Assembly (NCBI RefSeq): GCF_002000245.1
Contig: NZ_MTCM01000001.1
Span: forward strand, 1,674,001-1,738,000
Origin: Sphingobacterium sp. CZ-UAM
Lineage (GTDB): Bacteria; Bacteroidota; Bacteroidia; Sphingobacteriales; Sphingobacteriaceae
Direction: 5' to 3'
Length of the DNA stretch: 64,000 nt
The position numbers were made by a program, and so were the translations under genes. Positions within the stretch are counted from its first letter, which is position 1, and every line of letters begins with the position of its first letter. The notes beneath the pieces were generated by a model. That model was not told the origin of the DNA and searched no databases. It worked only from the letters and a program-made list of their open reading frames with translations. This document shows positions 45,564-52,850 of this stretch, in pieces.

Positions 45564-47060
45564 ATGTTTATTCATTTAATCAAATATCTACTTATTATAC
45601 TTACAATTAGCTACATCAGTTGCAGTAAAGATAAAGGTAATTACAATTATCAGAATCTTGCTCGGCTGACCATTACCGACCAACAGGGCAAAGTCATTGA
45701 CGGAGCTACGTACACCGTATCTGCCGAGCAGACATTTGAATTGCAGGTCCAGGCCACGACTTCCCCCACCCAAAGTACAGCCCCCAAATTGGATTACCTC
45801 TGGCTGATTGACCGCGATACCCTCAGCCGGACAAAACAACTGACCGTAAGCGCCTCGACAATCGGTATAGGAAAAAAGAACGGTAAGCTGATTATTATCG
45901 ACCGGCAGACCGGCCTTTCCTACAGCAATGCCTTCAGTCTGGTCATATCTGCCGGCGTCGGGAGGGGAACCTATATCCTGACCGAAGATGAACAGCATCA
46001 AAGTAGCCTGTTCATGCGGAATGCAGACTCCACCTCAGGCTTTCGGCGCATCACAGCACTGGGCCAGCTTCAGCTGGGTAAGAGGCCTATTGGGATGGAT
46101 GTCACCTATCTGACCGCCCCCGGTACTCGCAATCCCTATAAGCAGCTTACAGTTAGTTGCCAGGAAGGCGAATATCCCATGATCAGTGTCGACTTTGAAA
46201 CCTTTGTCCCAACCAAGGCCTTTGCAGCCCATACCGCACTAATTTCGGGCGAAATATTGCGGCCCACCTATTCGTTTCGGGACTCTTTTGCCGTCAGCAA
46301 TACCCTGTTCGAGGGCATTGTCCTGATCAACGGCAAATGCCACAATATCTTAAATGGCCGTATTGGTGATGATGTCTACCGTGCAGATCCCCTGGACTAC
46401 GATTTTGGAAATCAGAACGTTTATTTTTCGCCAAAGGAAAAAGGGGTCTTGCTAACAGGCTTTGACCAAAAAAGTGAACGGATCCGAATTTTCAGCTCCA
46501 AGGACCGCAATGGTATTTACAATGCTAATTTTGATGAAAAACTGGCAAATATTGCCTACTGGACCAAAGGGCATCGGCTAATAGCCCTGGCTGATATTGC
46601 TTCACCTTTCAATAGCAATTTAATAAGCTGGCAATACCTGACCTATGTCGATGGTCAATTTTATTCCATGACAATTAATCTTACCTATGGTCTATATGAA
46701 AATGCCATCGCCAATTATCTGGGCGCTATTCCACAAATGGTCGGTGCCGTTAATTTCAGGTTTATCGATGGCTATTGGTATTTTGCACAGGGTCGTACGA
46801 TTTATCGCGTCCCTATTTTTTCAAATGCCCTTGAAGCCTATCTTACCCTCCCCCCGGACCAGTCGGGTGACATCGTCAGCTGGAATGTTTACAGGGATCC
46901 CGGTGGCAGAATAAACTATGTTGGCATCGCCTCTTATCAGCCACAGGCCAGCAGTAAACGGAAAGGATCTTATTATCGCTTTGACTTCAGGAGCCAACAG
47001 TTTGACCAGCAGGAACGCTATACCATTGATAAAGCCGTGGATATTGAACTCTGTTTATAG
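45564..47060 (+). CDS. PKD-like family surface lipoprotein
   Basis: A 498-residue lipoprotein. The ATG at 45564 gives a proper signal peptide and lipobox (ILTISYISC) followed by SKDKGNYNY, the usual opening of PKD-like lipoproteins in four-gene SusCD loci; the longer reading from 45471 would overlap the DUF4843 gene. PKD-like beta domain about residues 25-125 (QTFELQVQATT... SYSNAFSLVIS), then a likely beta-propeller (GRGTYILTEDEQHQSSL onwards). Last gene of the operon, followed by a strong bidirectional terminator. Confidence 0.85.
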   Translation: MFIHLIKYLLIILTISYISCSKDKGNYNYQNLARLTITDQQGKVIDGATYTVSAEQTFELQVQATTSPTQSTAPKLDYLWLIDRDTLSRTKQLTVSASTIGIGKKNGKLIIIDRQTGLSYSNAFSLVISAGVGRGTYILTEDEQHQSSLFMRNADSTSGFRRITALGQLQLGKRPIGMDVTYLTAPGTRNPYKQLTVSCQEGEYPMISVDFETFVPTKAFAAHTALISGEILRPTYSFRDSFAVSNTLFEGIVLINGKCHNILNGRIGDDVYRADPLDYDFGNQNVYFSPKEKGVLLTGFDQKSERIRIFSSKDRNGIYNANFDEKLANIAYWTKGHRLIALADIASPFNSNLISWQYLTYVDGQFYSMTINLTYGLYENAIANYLGAIPQMVGAVNFRFIDGYWYFAQGRTIYRVPIFSNALEAYLTLPPDQSGDIVSWNVYRDPGGRINYVGIASYQPQASSKRKGSYYRFDFRSQQFDQQERYTIDKAVDIELCL

Positions 47061-47149
47061 ATTTTTCACGATCAGCAAAATAGTAATGGTCTGGGCAGTA
47101 AATGGGTTATCATTTACCGGACAAAAGCCTATTTTGGAAGTAAACAAAA

Positions 47150-47175
47150 AGCTGGCTTGCCTAAGCAAGCCAGCT
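47150..47175. terminator. Bidirectional Rho-independent terminator
   Basis: An 11-bp perfect inverted repeat, AGCTGGCTTGC / GCAAGCCAGCT, with a 4-base loop and A-runs on both sides (47146-47150 and 47176-47180). It lies between the convergent ends of the PKD-like gene (47060) and the HdeD-like gene (47238), so it can serve both. Confidence 0.85.
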
Positions 47176-47237
47176 AAAAAATGTTGTGTTTTTTCTTTGC
47201 CTAAACTGTGTAGACAAACCTGACATAAAAAATAAAA

Positions 47238-47831
47238 TTATGAAGCCGAAAATGAGTCTTTTAGTTTCTGTCCGGCAACTTTAACCTTTTTCAGCTGAAA
47301 AGCCAATACTATTCCCGCTATACCAACAAAAATAAAGGCCAATCCGGTCAATGTCACCAAAGAGAAGCCGGTCGCCACAGGGTTTGCCAGTAGAAGAAAA
47401 GAGAATAAAATTCCCAATACGCTTGTTAGGGCTAGACTGCCCCAATTGATATTCTCCATGGCTTTCATCTCAAATGAGAATCCCAGCAACTGAAAAGACC
47501 GGAATAACAAGGTAAATCCTACGTAAGATGGCAATACGGCCGCTGATACTTCCGGATACACCGCCAGGTAAATACCCAGCGACAGTGATAAGAGCCCTGA
47601 AACCAGAAACCACCCCCAGGCCGAAAACGATTTGCGGTTTTCCAACGCAAACCAACTATCAAAAATGCCGGAGATAATAAAGGAACAACTAAAAATAATA
47701 CTCAGGGAAAGGTAGGTTGCCAGCGGCACGGTCAAGGTGTACGCGCCGAATGCAATAAAAATAAGACCGAGCAATAAGGGTACGTACCAGTTTTTGATGG
47801 CTTCTTTGAGGCTTTTGACTGATGAATTCAT
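47238..47831 (-). CDS. HdeD/DUF308 family membrane protein
   Basis: A 197-residue inner-membrane protein with six hydrophobic helices in three pairs. WYVPLLLGLIFIAFGAYTL, SFSAWGWFLVSGLLSLSLGIYL and GSLALTSVLGILFSFLLL match the repeated W-x(3-5)-G-x-x-x-x-x-x-G pattern of DUF308/HdeD proteins, linked in enterobacteria to acid and envelope stress. The role here is unknown. It stands alone and is preceded by ECF-type promoter copy i with a leader of about 100 nt. Confidence 0.86.
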   Translation of the reverse strand: MNSSVKSLKEAIKNWYVPLLLGLIFIAFGAYTLTVPLATYLSLSIIFSCSFIISGIFDSWFALENRKSFSAWGWFLVSGLLSLSLGIYLAVYPEVSAAVLPSYVGFTLLFRSFQLLGFSFEMKAMENINWGSLALTSVLGILFSFLLLANPVATGFSLVTLTGLAFIFVGIAGIVLAFQLKKVKVAGQKLKDSFSAS

Positions 47832-47937
47832 AATTTAAATTAAGTTTGAGTGGATGCCTACTTTGGATCAAGGTGTTCGGCTTTTCCTTGCAGCCAGTCA
47901 CACCTTAGGTGGGTTAATGACAGGCTACAGATTACTA

Positions 47938-47962
47938 GACGGACAAGCGGCTTATTTGTCCC
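47938..47962 (-). promoter_or_regulatory. ECF-type promoter, copy i (HdeD-like gene)
   Basis: Exact minus-strand match: GGGACAA (47962-47956), 13-base spacer, CCGTC (47942-47938). It is the most downstream of three tandem copies in the 431-bp region 47832-48262 and faces the gene starting at 47831. Confidence 0.78.
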
Positions 47963-47964
47963 AA

Positions 47965-48067
47965 TAAAAATTAAAATAAATATGGCCACTGGATTGTTGT
48001 TCCAGCGGCCAGAGAGAAGTTATGTATCCAATTTCCCCGAATGTCCTTTTCGGGTTTTAATGTCATC
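47965..48067 (-). ncRNA. Candidate small RNA from promoter copy j
   Basis: The expected transcript from copy j starts near 48067 and has two hairpins: CCCGAA / TTCGGG (48054-48036) and a 9-bp stem GGCCGCTGG / CCAGTGGCC (48010-47984, one G-U pair), followed by a T-rich tail into copy i. It is thus a short, structured RNA of about 100 nt. A 31-codon ORF (48066-47971) overlaps it but would begin at the predicted transcription start and has no known relatives to me, so I favour a non-coding RNA. Confidence 0.45.
47984..48010 (-). terminator. Terminator hairpin between promoter copies j and i
   Basis: Minus-strand stem GGCCGCTGG, loop AACAACAAT, CCAGTGGCC, then ATATTTATTTTAATTTTTATT-like U-rich tail (47983-47963). 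The tail runs directly into the A/T-rich side of promoter copy i. Confidence 0.7.
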
Positions 48068-48073
48068 CTATAA

Positions 48074-48098
48074 GACGGACAAATCCAGCATTTGTCCC
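48074..48098 (-). promoter_or_regulatory. ECF-type promoter, copy j (short transcript)
   Basis: Exact minus-strand match: GGGACAA (48098-48092), 13-base spacer, CCGTC (48078-48074) followed by TTATA. No annotated gene starts before the terminator at 48010-47984, so its product is the candidate small RNA. Confidence 0.76.
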
Positions 48099-48129
48099 TA
48101 AAAAAATATTTTTTTTTACATGGATATCT

Positions 48130-48217
48130 ACAAAACAGAAAGACCGCCGAAGCGGGGAGCTCCGGGCGGCCTTAAACTAACCAAATCTAATTATACCATA
48201 GGGAATTATTGCATATC
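48130..48217 (-). ncRNA. Candidate small RNA from promoter copy k
   Basis: The predicted transcript runs from about 48217 to the U-rich run below 48142. It contains no ORF of useful length (ATGs are followed at once by stops) and ends in a strong hairpin: GGCCGCC paired with GGCGGTC, extended by GAGC/GCTT pairs, with a TCCCC loop. It could alternatively be the 3' end region of the upstream DUF4369-like gene. Confidence 0.4.
48142..48171 (-). terminator. Terminator hairpin between promoter copies k and j
   Basis: About 12 bp of GC-rich stem (one bulge, two G-U wobbles) with a 5-base loop, followed on the minus strand by TTTCTGTTTT. It may also end read-through from the Wza-Wzc operon. Confidence 0.7.
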
Positions 48218-48223
48218 TTACAA

Positions 48224-48248
48224 GACGATCGAAGGACCAATTTGTCCC
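48224..48248 (-). promoter_or_regulatory. ECF-type promoter, copy k (short transcript)
   Basis: Minus strand: GGGACAA (48248-48242), 13-base spacer, TCGTC (48228-48224; one mismatch) followed by TTG. It begins 15 bp after the stop of the DUF4369-like gene and is the first of three tandem copies. Confidence 0.7.
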
Positions 48249-48262
48249 GACTTTTTTTTATT

Positions 48263-48592
48263 TTACAAACTATAGTTTCTGCGGTCTCTGATGGGATCCA
48301 ACAGTGGAATGCGAAACAGCTTGATCGTTCTGGGATCAATGCGCTGTGTCAGCTTCCTATCCACATAAAAAAACAGTATTACCGGCTGCCGCAGGGTCCT
48401 TTTCAGGCAAAATCGATGGTCTATCACCGGCACGCTATCCACATACTTCCTTTTCCCGGTATACATATCCGTAAAGTATAGAAAAGCCGCAACGGGATGT
48501 GCAATTTCACCCCGTAGATAAAATTGCTGCTGCGCTTTTACCTGCAGCAGCAAAATCAGGGTTAAGGCAGCTGTCACGATATGTTGCTTCAT
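48263..48592 (-). CDS. Short DUF4369-like secreted protein
   Basis: A 109-residue protein with a signal peptide (MKQHIVTAALTLILLLQVKAQ). After cleavage, QFYLRGEIAHPVAAFLYFTDMY and KYVDSVPVIDHRFCLK fit the beta-rich DUF4369 domain that normally precedes a TlpA-like thioredoxin domain in Bacteroidota. Here the thioredoxin domain is absent and the protein ends soon after (RDRRNYSL), so it is either a stand-alone domain or a truncated relic. The ATG at 48592 is preferred over 48625 because it places the signal peptide first. It lies 70 bp behind the barrel gene, at the end of the Wza-Wzc operon. Confidence 0.6.
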   Translation of the reverse strand: MKQHIVTAALTLILLLQVKAQQQFYLRGEIAHPVAAFLYFTDMYTGKRKYVDSVPVIDHRFCLKRTLRQPVILFFYVDRKLTQRIDPRTIKLFRIPLLDPIRDRRNYSL

Positions 48593-48661
48593 TGCGTTTG
48601 GTTCAACATGCTCTTCCATGTCCATCCAGCAGATTGCCCAGCAGTAGCTCCGCCTAATGGG

Positions 48662-49336
48662 TTACCTAAAATTATAATTTAAACCCACCTGGGTCGCCAA
48701 GACTCCCTCAAAATTACGGCCGCCTTTTTCACCGTCGAAGCCATCGCCGAGCAGATTCCCTCGCACATCCAAGGTGAAATCCAGGTTAGCCGAAAGCTTC
48801 CAGCTTTGCAGCACACCGATATTGGGGCTCAGGTTGTTGGCACTGGGCTTGTCCAGGCCCGTCGCCCAACCGATTCCTGCATAAGGAATAATATGGTATA
48901 CCCGGTCAGCATCGTAGCCACCGTAGATATCATTTGTCCAGTTAAACAACAGGTCCGCATGGGCATACAGAAAATTAAAACTTTGCTTCTCGAGGCTACG
49001 GGATGCATCAAAAACTTCACCGGTAGAATGGCTACGGTTTTGGGTCAGTCCCTTCATCTTGAAACCACTGAGTCCGGCTCGGACCCCAAAACTGCTGTTC
49101 AGCCATTTTCCACCCGAAATATCAAAGCTCGGGGCCAGGCGTTTGCCCAGTGAAAGCTGCTTGTCGTGATCACCAAAGTAGACCTGGGCACCGATTCCGG
49201 CACCAGCAAACCAGTTCAGTCCTGATGCAGCACTGCGCCCCGCGGTGCCTGCCCCCCCATACTGACTGGATTTAACCTGGCCAAACACCGTACCTGTCCC
49301 TATCAAAAGGGGAATAAACACAAATAACAATTTCAT
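48662..49336 (-). CDS. Outer-membrane beta-barrel protein of the export operon
   Basis: A 224-residue secreted protein. Signal peptide MKLLFVFIPLLIGTGTVFGQ (start at 49336; the longer reading from 49405 overlaps wzc). Glycine-rich alternating strands (NWFAGAGIGAQVYFG, FGVRAGLSGFKMKG) and the C-terminal aromatic end VGLNYNFR suggest an eight-stranded OmpA-like barrel. 47 bp after wzc, so probably co-transcribed with the polysaccharide export genes; it could help anchor or shape the secreted glycan, but that is inference. Confidence 0.75.
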   Translation of the reverse strand: MKLLFVFIPLLIGTGTVFGQVKSSQYGGAGTAGRSAASGLNWFAGAGIGAQVYFGDHDKQLSLGKRLAPSFDISGGKWLNSSFGVRAGLSGFKMKGLTQNRSHSTGEVFDASRSLEKQSFNFLYAHADLLFNWTNDIYGGYDADRVYHIIPYAGIGWATGLDKPSANNLSPNIGVLQSWKLSANLDFTLDVRGNLLGDGFDGEKGGRNFEGVLATQVGLNYNFR

Positions 49337-49383
49337 AAATAACGAATATTGAGTAAATAAATAAAAAATATATTTTAACTGTT

Positions 49384-51774
49384 TTACGATTTTATCTTCC
49401 GCCACCAGCGTTTATACCAGACTTGCTGTTCCGTATTCCCATAGCCGTAACCATAACCGTAGCCATAGCCGTAACCATAACCCGGTCCATGCAATTTAAT
49501 TCCATTCAAGGCCACGGCAAGGTTGCTCAGCTTACGATCGCGGTAAATTTTTTCAATCTCCGGAAGCTGCCTGCGGTCCATTTTTCCTGCCCGTATCATA
49601 AATAAGGTCAGATCCGATATGCGGTCCACAATACTGGCATCCGCTACAATGCCAAGTGGCACACCGTCCACAACGATATAATCGTATCGTTTCCGGAGTT
49701 CGGCAATCAGCTCATCCAGGCGCGCGCTCAACAGCAGTTCGACAGGATTGGGCGCAATTAAACCGATTGGCACGCAGTCTAAAAATTCCAGCCCCTTTAC
49801 CGGATAGATTACTGTGTCCAGGGTAACGGTAGCATCGGCCAGAAAATGACTGCAGCCTATTTTATCCAGTAGCCCCAGACGTGAACTAAGCGTTCCTTTG
49901 CGCAAGTCCAGATCGACGACCACCGTCCGTTTTTCCATAAAAGAAAGAGTCGCGGACAGATTGATCGAGGAAAAGGTCTTCCCTACCTCCACACCAAAGG
50001 AGGTAAAGGTAATGACCTGCGGCGCCCGGCCCTCACGACTCATAAAGTTGATATTGGTCCGCAAGATCCGGAAAGCCTCCGTGAGCGGGTCACGGCCTGT
50101 TTTTTCAACGCGGAATACGGCATGCTGCTCAGATTTGCGCTTTGAGAGCGGTATCTCTCCCAGAAAAGGGACCGACAGCACCGTTTCCACATCCTGACGG
50201 CTGCGAACACCGGTATTAAAGACCAGTAGGAACAACAGAATTACTGTCGGCAGGATCAGACCGATTCCGATACCGGTAGCAACTTTTCTGAACTTGCTCG
50301 GAAATATGGGGCTGGTAGCCACCGAAGCCCGGTCTATAATCCGAATATTATCTTCGGTCATTGCCAGGTTCAGCGCATTTTCTTCACGCTTGTTCAATAA
50401 ATAGAGGTACAGCTCCTCCTTGACCTTCTGTTGCCGTTCAACGGAAAGCATAATCCGCTGTTTCTTTGGCACCTGCAGCGCCTTACCTTTAGCCATGCTT
50501 TCCTCCTGCTGTGCGTTGCGAATCTTCAGATCCAATCCCGCCACCGCATTATCTACAGCGCTACTGATATTTTCGTGCATGGCCGCCAGCGCTTTGTCCA
50601 GATCCTGCACCACAGGGTTGGCGGTACTGCTTCCCTCGACCAGGCGATTTTTACGCAATAACGCACGGTTATATTCCGTGATCTGCGCTTCAACGCCCCC
50701 ATCCACGAGCCCTGTATTATTGGGTATCAATTCATTCCGCTTATTGGCATCATGTAGTTGGCGTTGCATCAGCTGTGTCAGCTTGCGCTCAGTCTCGATC
50801 TTCGTCCGGGCCGATTGAAACTGCCGGCTGTCGTTCAGGTACATTTCGCCGGCAGTTTCGATATTGACGCCCTGATTAGACTGGCGCAGCTGTTCAATAT
50901 TCGACTCCACTGAGCCCAGCTCCTGTTGGATGATTGCCAGTCGCTCTTTGATAAAGTTGGCCGTATTGACGCCGATCTGATTTTTATCCTTTAACGATAT
51001 CTCATTGTAAACCGTAATCATTTCTGCAATCAGCGCTGCCGCACGCTGTGGATTTTGATCCTCAATGACAATCTGCAACAAGGAGGCATCTTCCTCCAAC
51101 TGCGTAATTTTGAGATTTCCCAAAAAATAGCCTACTATGTCCTCGCGGTCATACTTGCGGACCTGTATTTCCTCACCAAATACCCCCGCCTTATAAAATT
51201 TGGTGGGCCTGACGGTCAACCGCCCTAGGGTCGTATTGACTGTTTTATTTAAAGGCACTCGAATTTCCTGCTGCTCCTTCCCCGCAATCCGGCCACTCAG
51301 CAGCACCGTTTGCGCGTCTAGGGGAATTATCAGCAAGTTATACTGGCTTGTAGGCCCCGCCCCAGCCAGGTCCACCTTCACAGGACTCGTTCGGTACAAT
51401 TCGATGTCACGCAGCCCCTTGCGGATGGAATAACTAGTTTCGGCACCAATCCGGCCAATGGTTTCCCGCATCAGTTCCTTGGATTTTAACTGCAGAATCT
51501 CCGAAGTCACACTGACCGACCCCACCGCGTTATTCGTATTGGTAATACGTGCCGTAGCAGGCGTGTTCAATGGCGTCTTGATCATGACCATTTCCGTACT
51601 CCTGTAAATAAAGGGCGACTTACTATAGCCGTAATAAAAATATAGTCCAAAACACAAGACCGACAGCACAAACCATTTCCAATGAAACAGCAGGTATTTA
51701 AAGATGTCCAGGACATTCACACTATTATTTTTCCTTTCAGCCCCCGCGCCCGTTCTTTCTAATATATTATTCAT
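49384..51774 (-). CDS. wzc: Polysaccharide co-polymerase / tyrosine autokinase (Wzc-like)
   Basis: A 796-residue inner-membrane protein controlling polysaccharide chain length and export. An N-terminal Wzz domain follows the first transmembrane helix (KWFVLSVLCFGLYFYYGY), a long coiled periplasmic region leads to the second helix (IGIGLILPTVILLFLLVF, near residue 515), then the BY-kinase domain with Walker A FGVEVGKTF near 590-598, Walker A' VVVDLDLRKG and Walker B YIVVDGVP near 702. The C-terminal tail holds seven Gly-Tyr repeats encoded by a hexanucleotide repeat (49438-49482), the expected autophosphorylation cluster. I use the ATG at 51774, 10 bp after the wza stop. No partner phosphatase is present. 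Confidence 0.95.
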   Translation of the reverse strand: MNNILERTGAGAERKNNSVNVLDIFKYLLFHWKWFVLSVLCFGLYFYYGYSKSPFIYRSTEMVMIKTPLNTPATARITNTNNAVGSVSVTSEILQLKSKELMRETIGRIGAETSYSIRKGLRDIELYRTSPVKVDLAGAGPTSQYNLLIIPLDAQTVLLSGRIAGKEQQEIRVPLNKTVNTTLGRLTVRPTKFYKAGVFGEEIQVRKYDREDIVGYFLGNLKITQLEEDASLLQIVIEDQNPQRAAALIAEMITVYNEISLKDKNQIGVNTANFIKERLAIIQQELGSVESNIEQLRQSNQGVNIETAGEMYLNDSRQFQSARTKIETERKLTQLMQRQLHDANKRNELIPNNTGLVDGGVEAQITEYNRALLRKNRLVEGSSTANPVVQDLDKALAAMHENISSAVDNAVAGLDLKIRNAQQEESMAKGKALQVPKKQRIMLSVERQQKVKEELYLYLLNKREENALNLAMTEDNIRIIDRASVATSPIFPSKFRKVATGIGIGLILPTVILLFLLVFNTGVRSRQDVETVLSVPFLGEIPLSKRKSEQHAVFRVEKTGRDPLTEAFRILRTNINFMSREGRAPQVITFTSFGVEVGKTFSSINLSATLSFMEKRTVVVDLDLRKGTLSSRLGLLDKIGCSHFLADATVTLDTVIYPVKGLEFLDCVPIGLIAPNPVELLLSARLDELIAELRKRYDYIVVDGVPLGIVADASIVDRISDLTLFMIRAGKMDRRQLPEIEKIYRDRKLSNLAVALNGIKLHGPGYGYGYGYGYGYGYGNTEQQVWYKRWWRKIKS
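49438..49482 (-). repeat. Hexanucleotide repeat encoding the Gly-Tyr tail of Wzc
   Basis: About seven 6-bp units (GGTTAY/GGCTAY on the minus strand) encode alternating Gly and Tyr. Changes by whole units keep the reading frame but alter the number of C-terminal tyrosines. Confidence 0.85.
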
Positions 51775-51784
51775 GATCAAAGCA

Positions 51785-52573
51785 CTATTTAACGAGACTG
51801 ATAATCGAAATAATAAAGGTCAGGCTTCCCATGACTGTCCCCAGTATGCGCCAGCTTCTTTCCTCTTTGGGTGTATTGTCGGCCGCGCGCGGCTCCACAT
51901 AGACAATGTCATTCTGCTGCAGGTAGTAGGCGGGGGAGTCAAAAATACGCTGCGACTGGATATCGTTGATCATGCGGATACGTTGTCCATTTTCTTCGCG
52001 GATCACGGTAATCCGGTCGGCGGCAGCATTGGGCGACAAGCCACCTGCTTTCGAGATGGCTTCCAGAATGGTCATCCGCCCATCGGGCACATTCATGACG
52101 ATTTCACTGCGTACAGCCCCCATGACACTCACTTTTACATTTAAGATCTCGGCTTTTACAATGGGATCATTGACGATCTTCCTGCTGATCAATTGCTGCT
52201 GAATCAGGTCCCGCATTTCCTCCAGGCTGAGTCCCGCCACCTTCAGGTCGCCCAGAATCGGGAAGGTGATATTTCCCTGCTGATCGACCAGGTAAGTTGG
52301 TCCTGCTGCTGCATTCCCTGTCGCCGTCACTTCACCTTTCTCACCTACCGTATAAGCTCCTGTCCCATTGTTGAAGGGTATCACAAGCTCTGGATTCTTC
52401 GAACTCACGACAATGCTGATCCGGTCGTTGTGCTGCAGCCGCAGGGCGGGTATTTCCCGCATATGATGGGTTGAATCAGGAGCCATATCATGCACGTACA
52501 ACACTTTTTTTGACACCATACAGGAGTTTAGCAACAATAAACTAAACAGATAGCAGATTATTATTCTATTCAT
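51785..52573 (-). CDS. wza: Polysaccharide export outer-membrane lipoprotein (Wza-like)
   Basis: A 262-residue lipoprotein with lipobox LLLNSC. The Poly_export domain begins LRLQHNDRISIVVSSKNPEL and is followed by the VDQQGNITFPILGDLKVAGLSLEEMRDL motif block; an SLBB domain (KVSVMGAVRSEIVMNVPDGRMTILEAI) covers about 140-200. A C-terminal hydrophobic helix (MGSLTFIISIISLVK) fits membrane insertion, as in Bacteroidota Wza homologues. It forms the export channel with Wzc. First gene of its operon, behind ECF-type promoter copy l and a structured leader. Confidence 0.94.
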   Translation of the reverse strand: MNRIIICYLFSLLLLNSCMVSKKVLYVHDMAPDSTHHMREIPALRLQHNDRISIVVSSKNPELVIPFNNGTGAYTVGEKGEVTATGNAAAGPTYLVDQQGNITFPILGDLKVAGLSLEEMRDLIQQQLISRKIVNDPIVKAEILNVKVSVMGAVRSEIVMNVPDGRMTILEAISKAGGLSPNAAADRITVIREENGQRIRMINDIQSQRIFDSPAYYLQQNDIVYVEPRAADNTPKEERSWRILGTVMGSLTFIISIISLVK

Positions 52574-52610
52574 ATTTTATAATTATTACACACGAAATAC
52601 GCACGCTCCA

Positions 52611-52685
52611 CCAACCGGCCGGAACGGTTGGCAGCTCCTTTTAACGGAACTACCAGCTCCAAGATCCTTGCCCTTCCGGCCGGTT
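52611..52685 (-). promoter_or_regulatory. Structured 5' leader of wza-wzc with alternative hairpins
   Basis: A 12-bp perfect inverted repeat pairs 52685-52674 with 52624-52613 (AACCGGCCGGAA / TTCCGGCCGGTT in transcript order). The second arm is also part of a compact hairpin at 52631-52611 (CCAACCG / CGGTTGG, 7-bp stem, 7-base loop). The two structures cannot form together. They lie between promoter copy l and the ATG at 52573, in a leader of about 115 nt, so they could switch expression of the export genes. Confidence 0.5.
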
Positions 52686-52695
52686 TACAAACAAA

Positions 52696-52720
52696 TACGG
52701 TTGAACGGTCAAATTGTCCC
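52696..52720 (-). promoter_or_regulatory. ECF-type promoter, copy l (wza-wzc operon)
   Basis: Minus strand: GGGACAA (52720-52714), 13-base spacer, CCGTA (52700-52696; one mismatch). Upstream of -35 is a T-rich tract (52721-52745). The first gene, wza, starts at 52573. Confidence 0.75.
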
Positions 52721-52771
52721 AAGAAAAATGAAAAAAAAATAAAATTAACTGATTTGCAAATTTGTCCACCC

Positions 52772-52806
52772 AAAAAAAGGCCGCTGAAACGAACGTTCCT
52801 GCGGCC
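52772..52806 (-). terminator. Rho-independent terminator of the zinc metalloprotease gene
   Basis: Minus strand: GGCCGC-A-GGAAC, loop GTTC, GTTTC-A-GCGGCC, then seven T (52778-52772). It lies 45 bp after the protease stop and insulates it from the wza promoter. Confidence 0.85.
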
Positions 52807-52850
52807 CCCATGCCTAAAAAATAACATACCCTAAAAGTCAATTTTGGGCA

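Noticed and set aside
45588..46001. 137-codon minus-strand ORF
   Set aside because: It is a shadow of the PKD-like lipoprotein gene in another frame.
47971..48066. 31-codon ORF in the copy j transcript
   Set aside because: Its ATG would fall at the predicted transcription start, and half of it is the two hairpins; a non-coding RNA explains the sequence better.
52570..52827. 85-codon minus-strand ORF covering the wza leader
   Set aside because: It runs through the terminator at 52772-52806, promoter copy l and the leader hairpins; composition is not protein-like.
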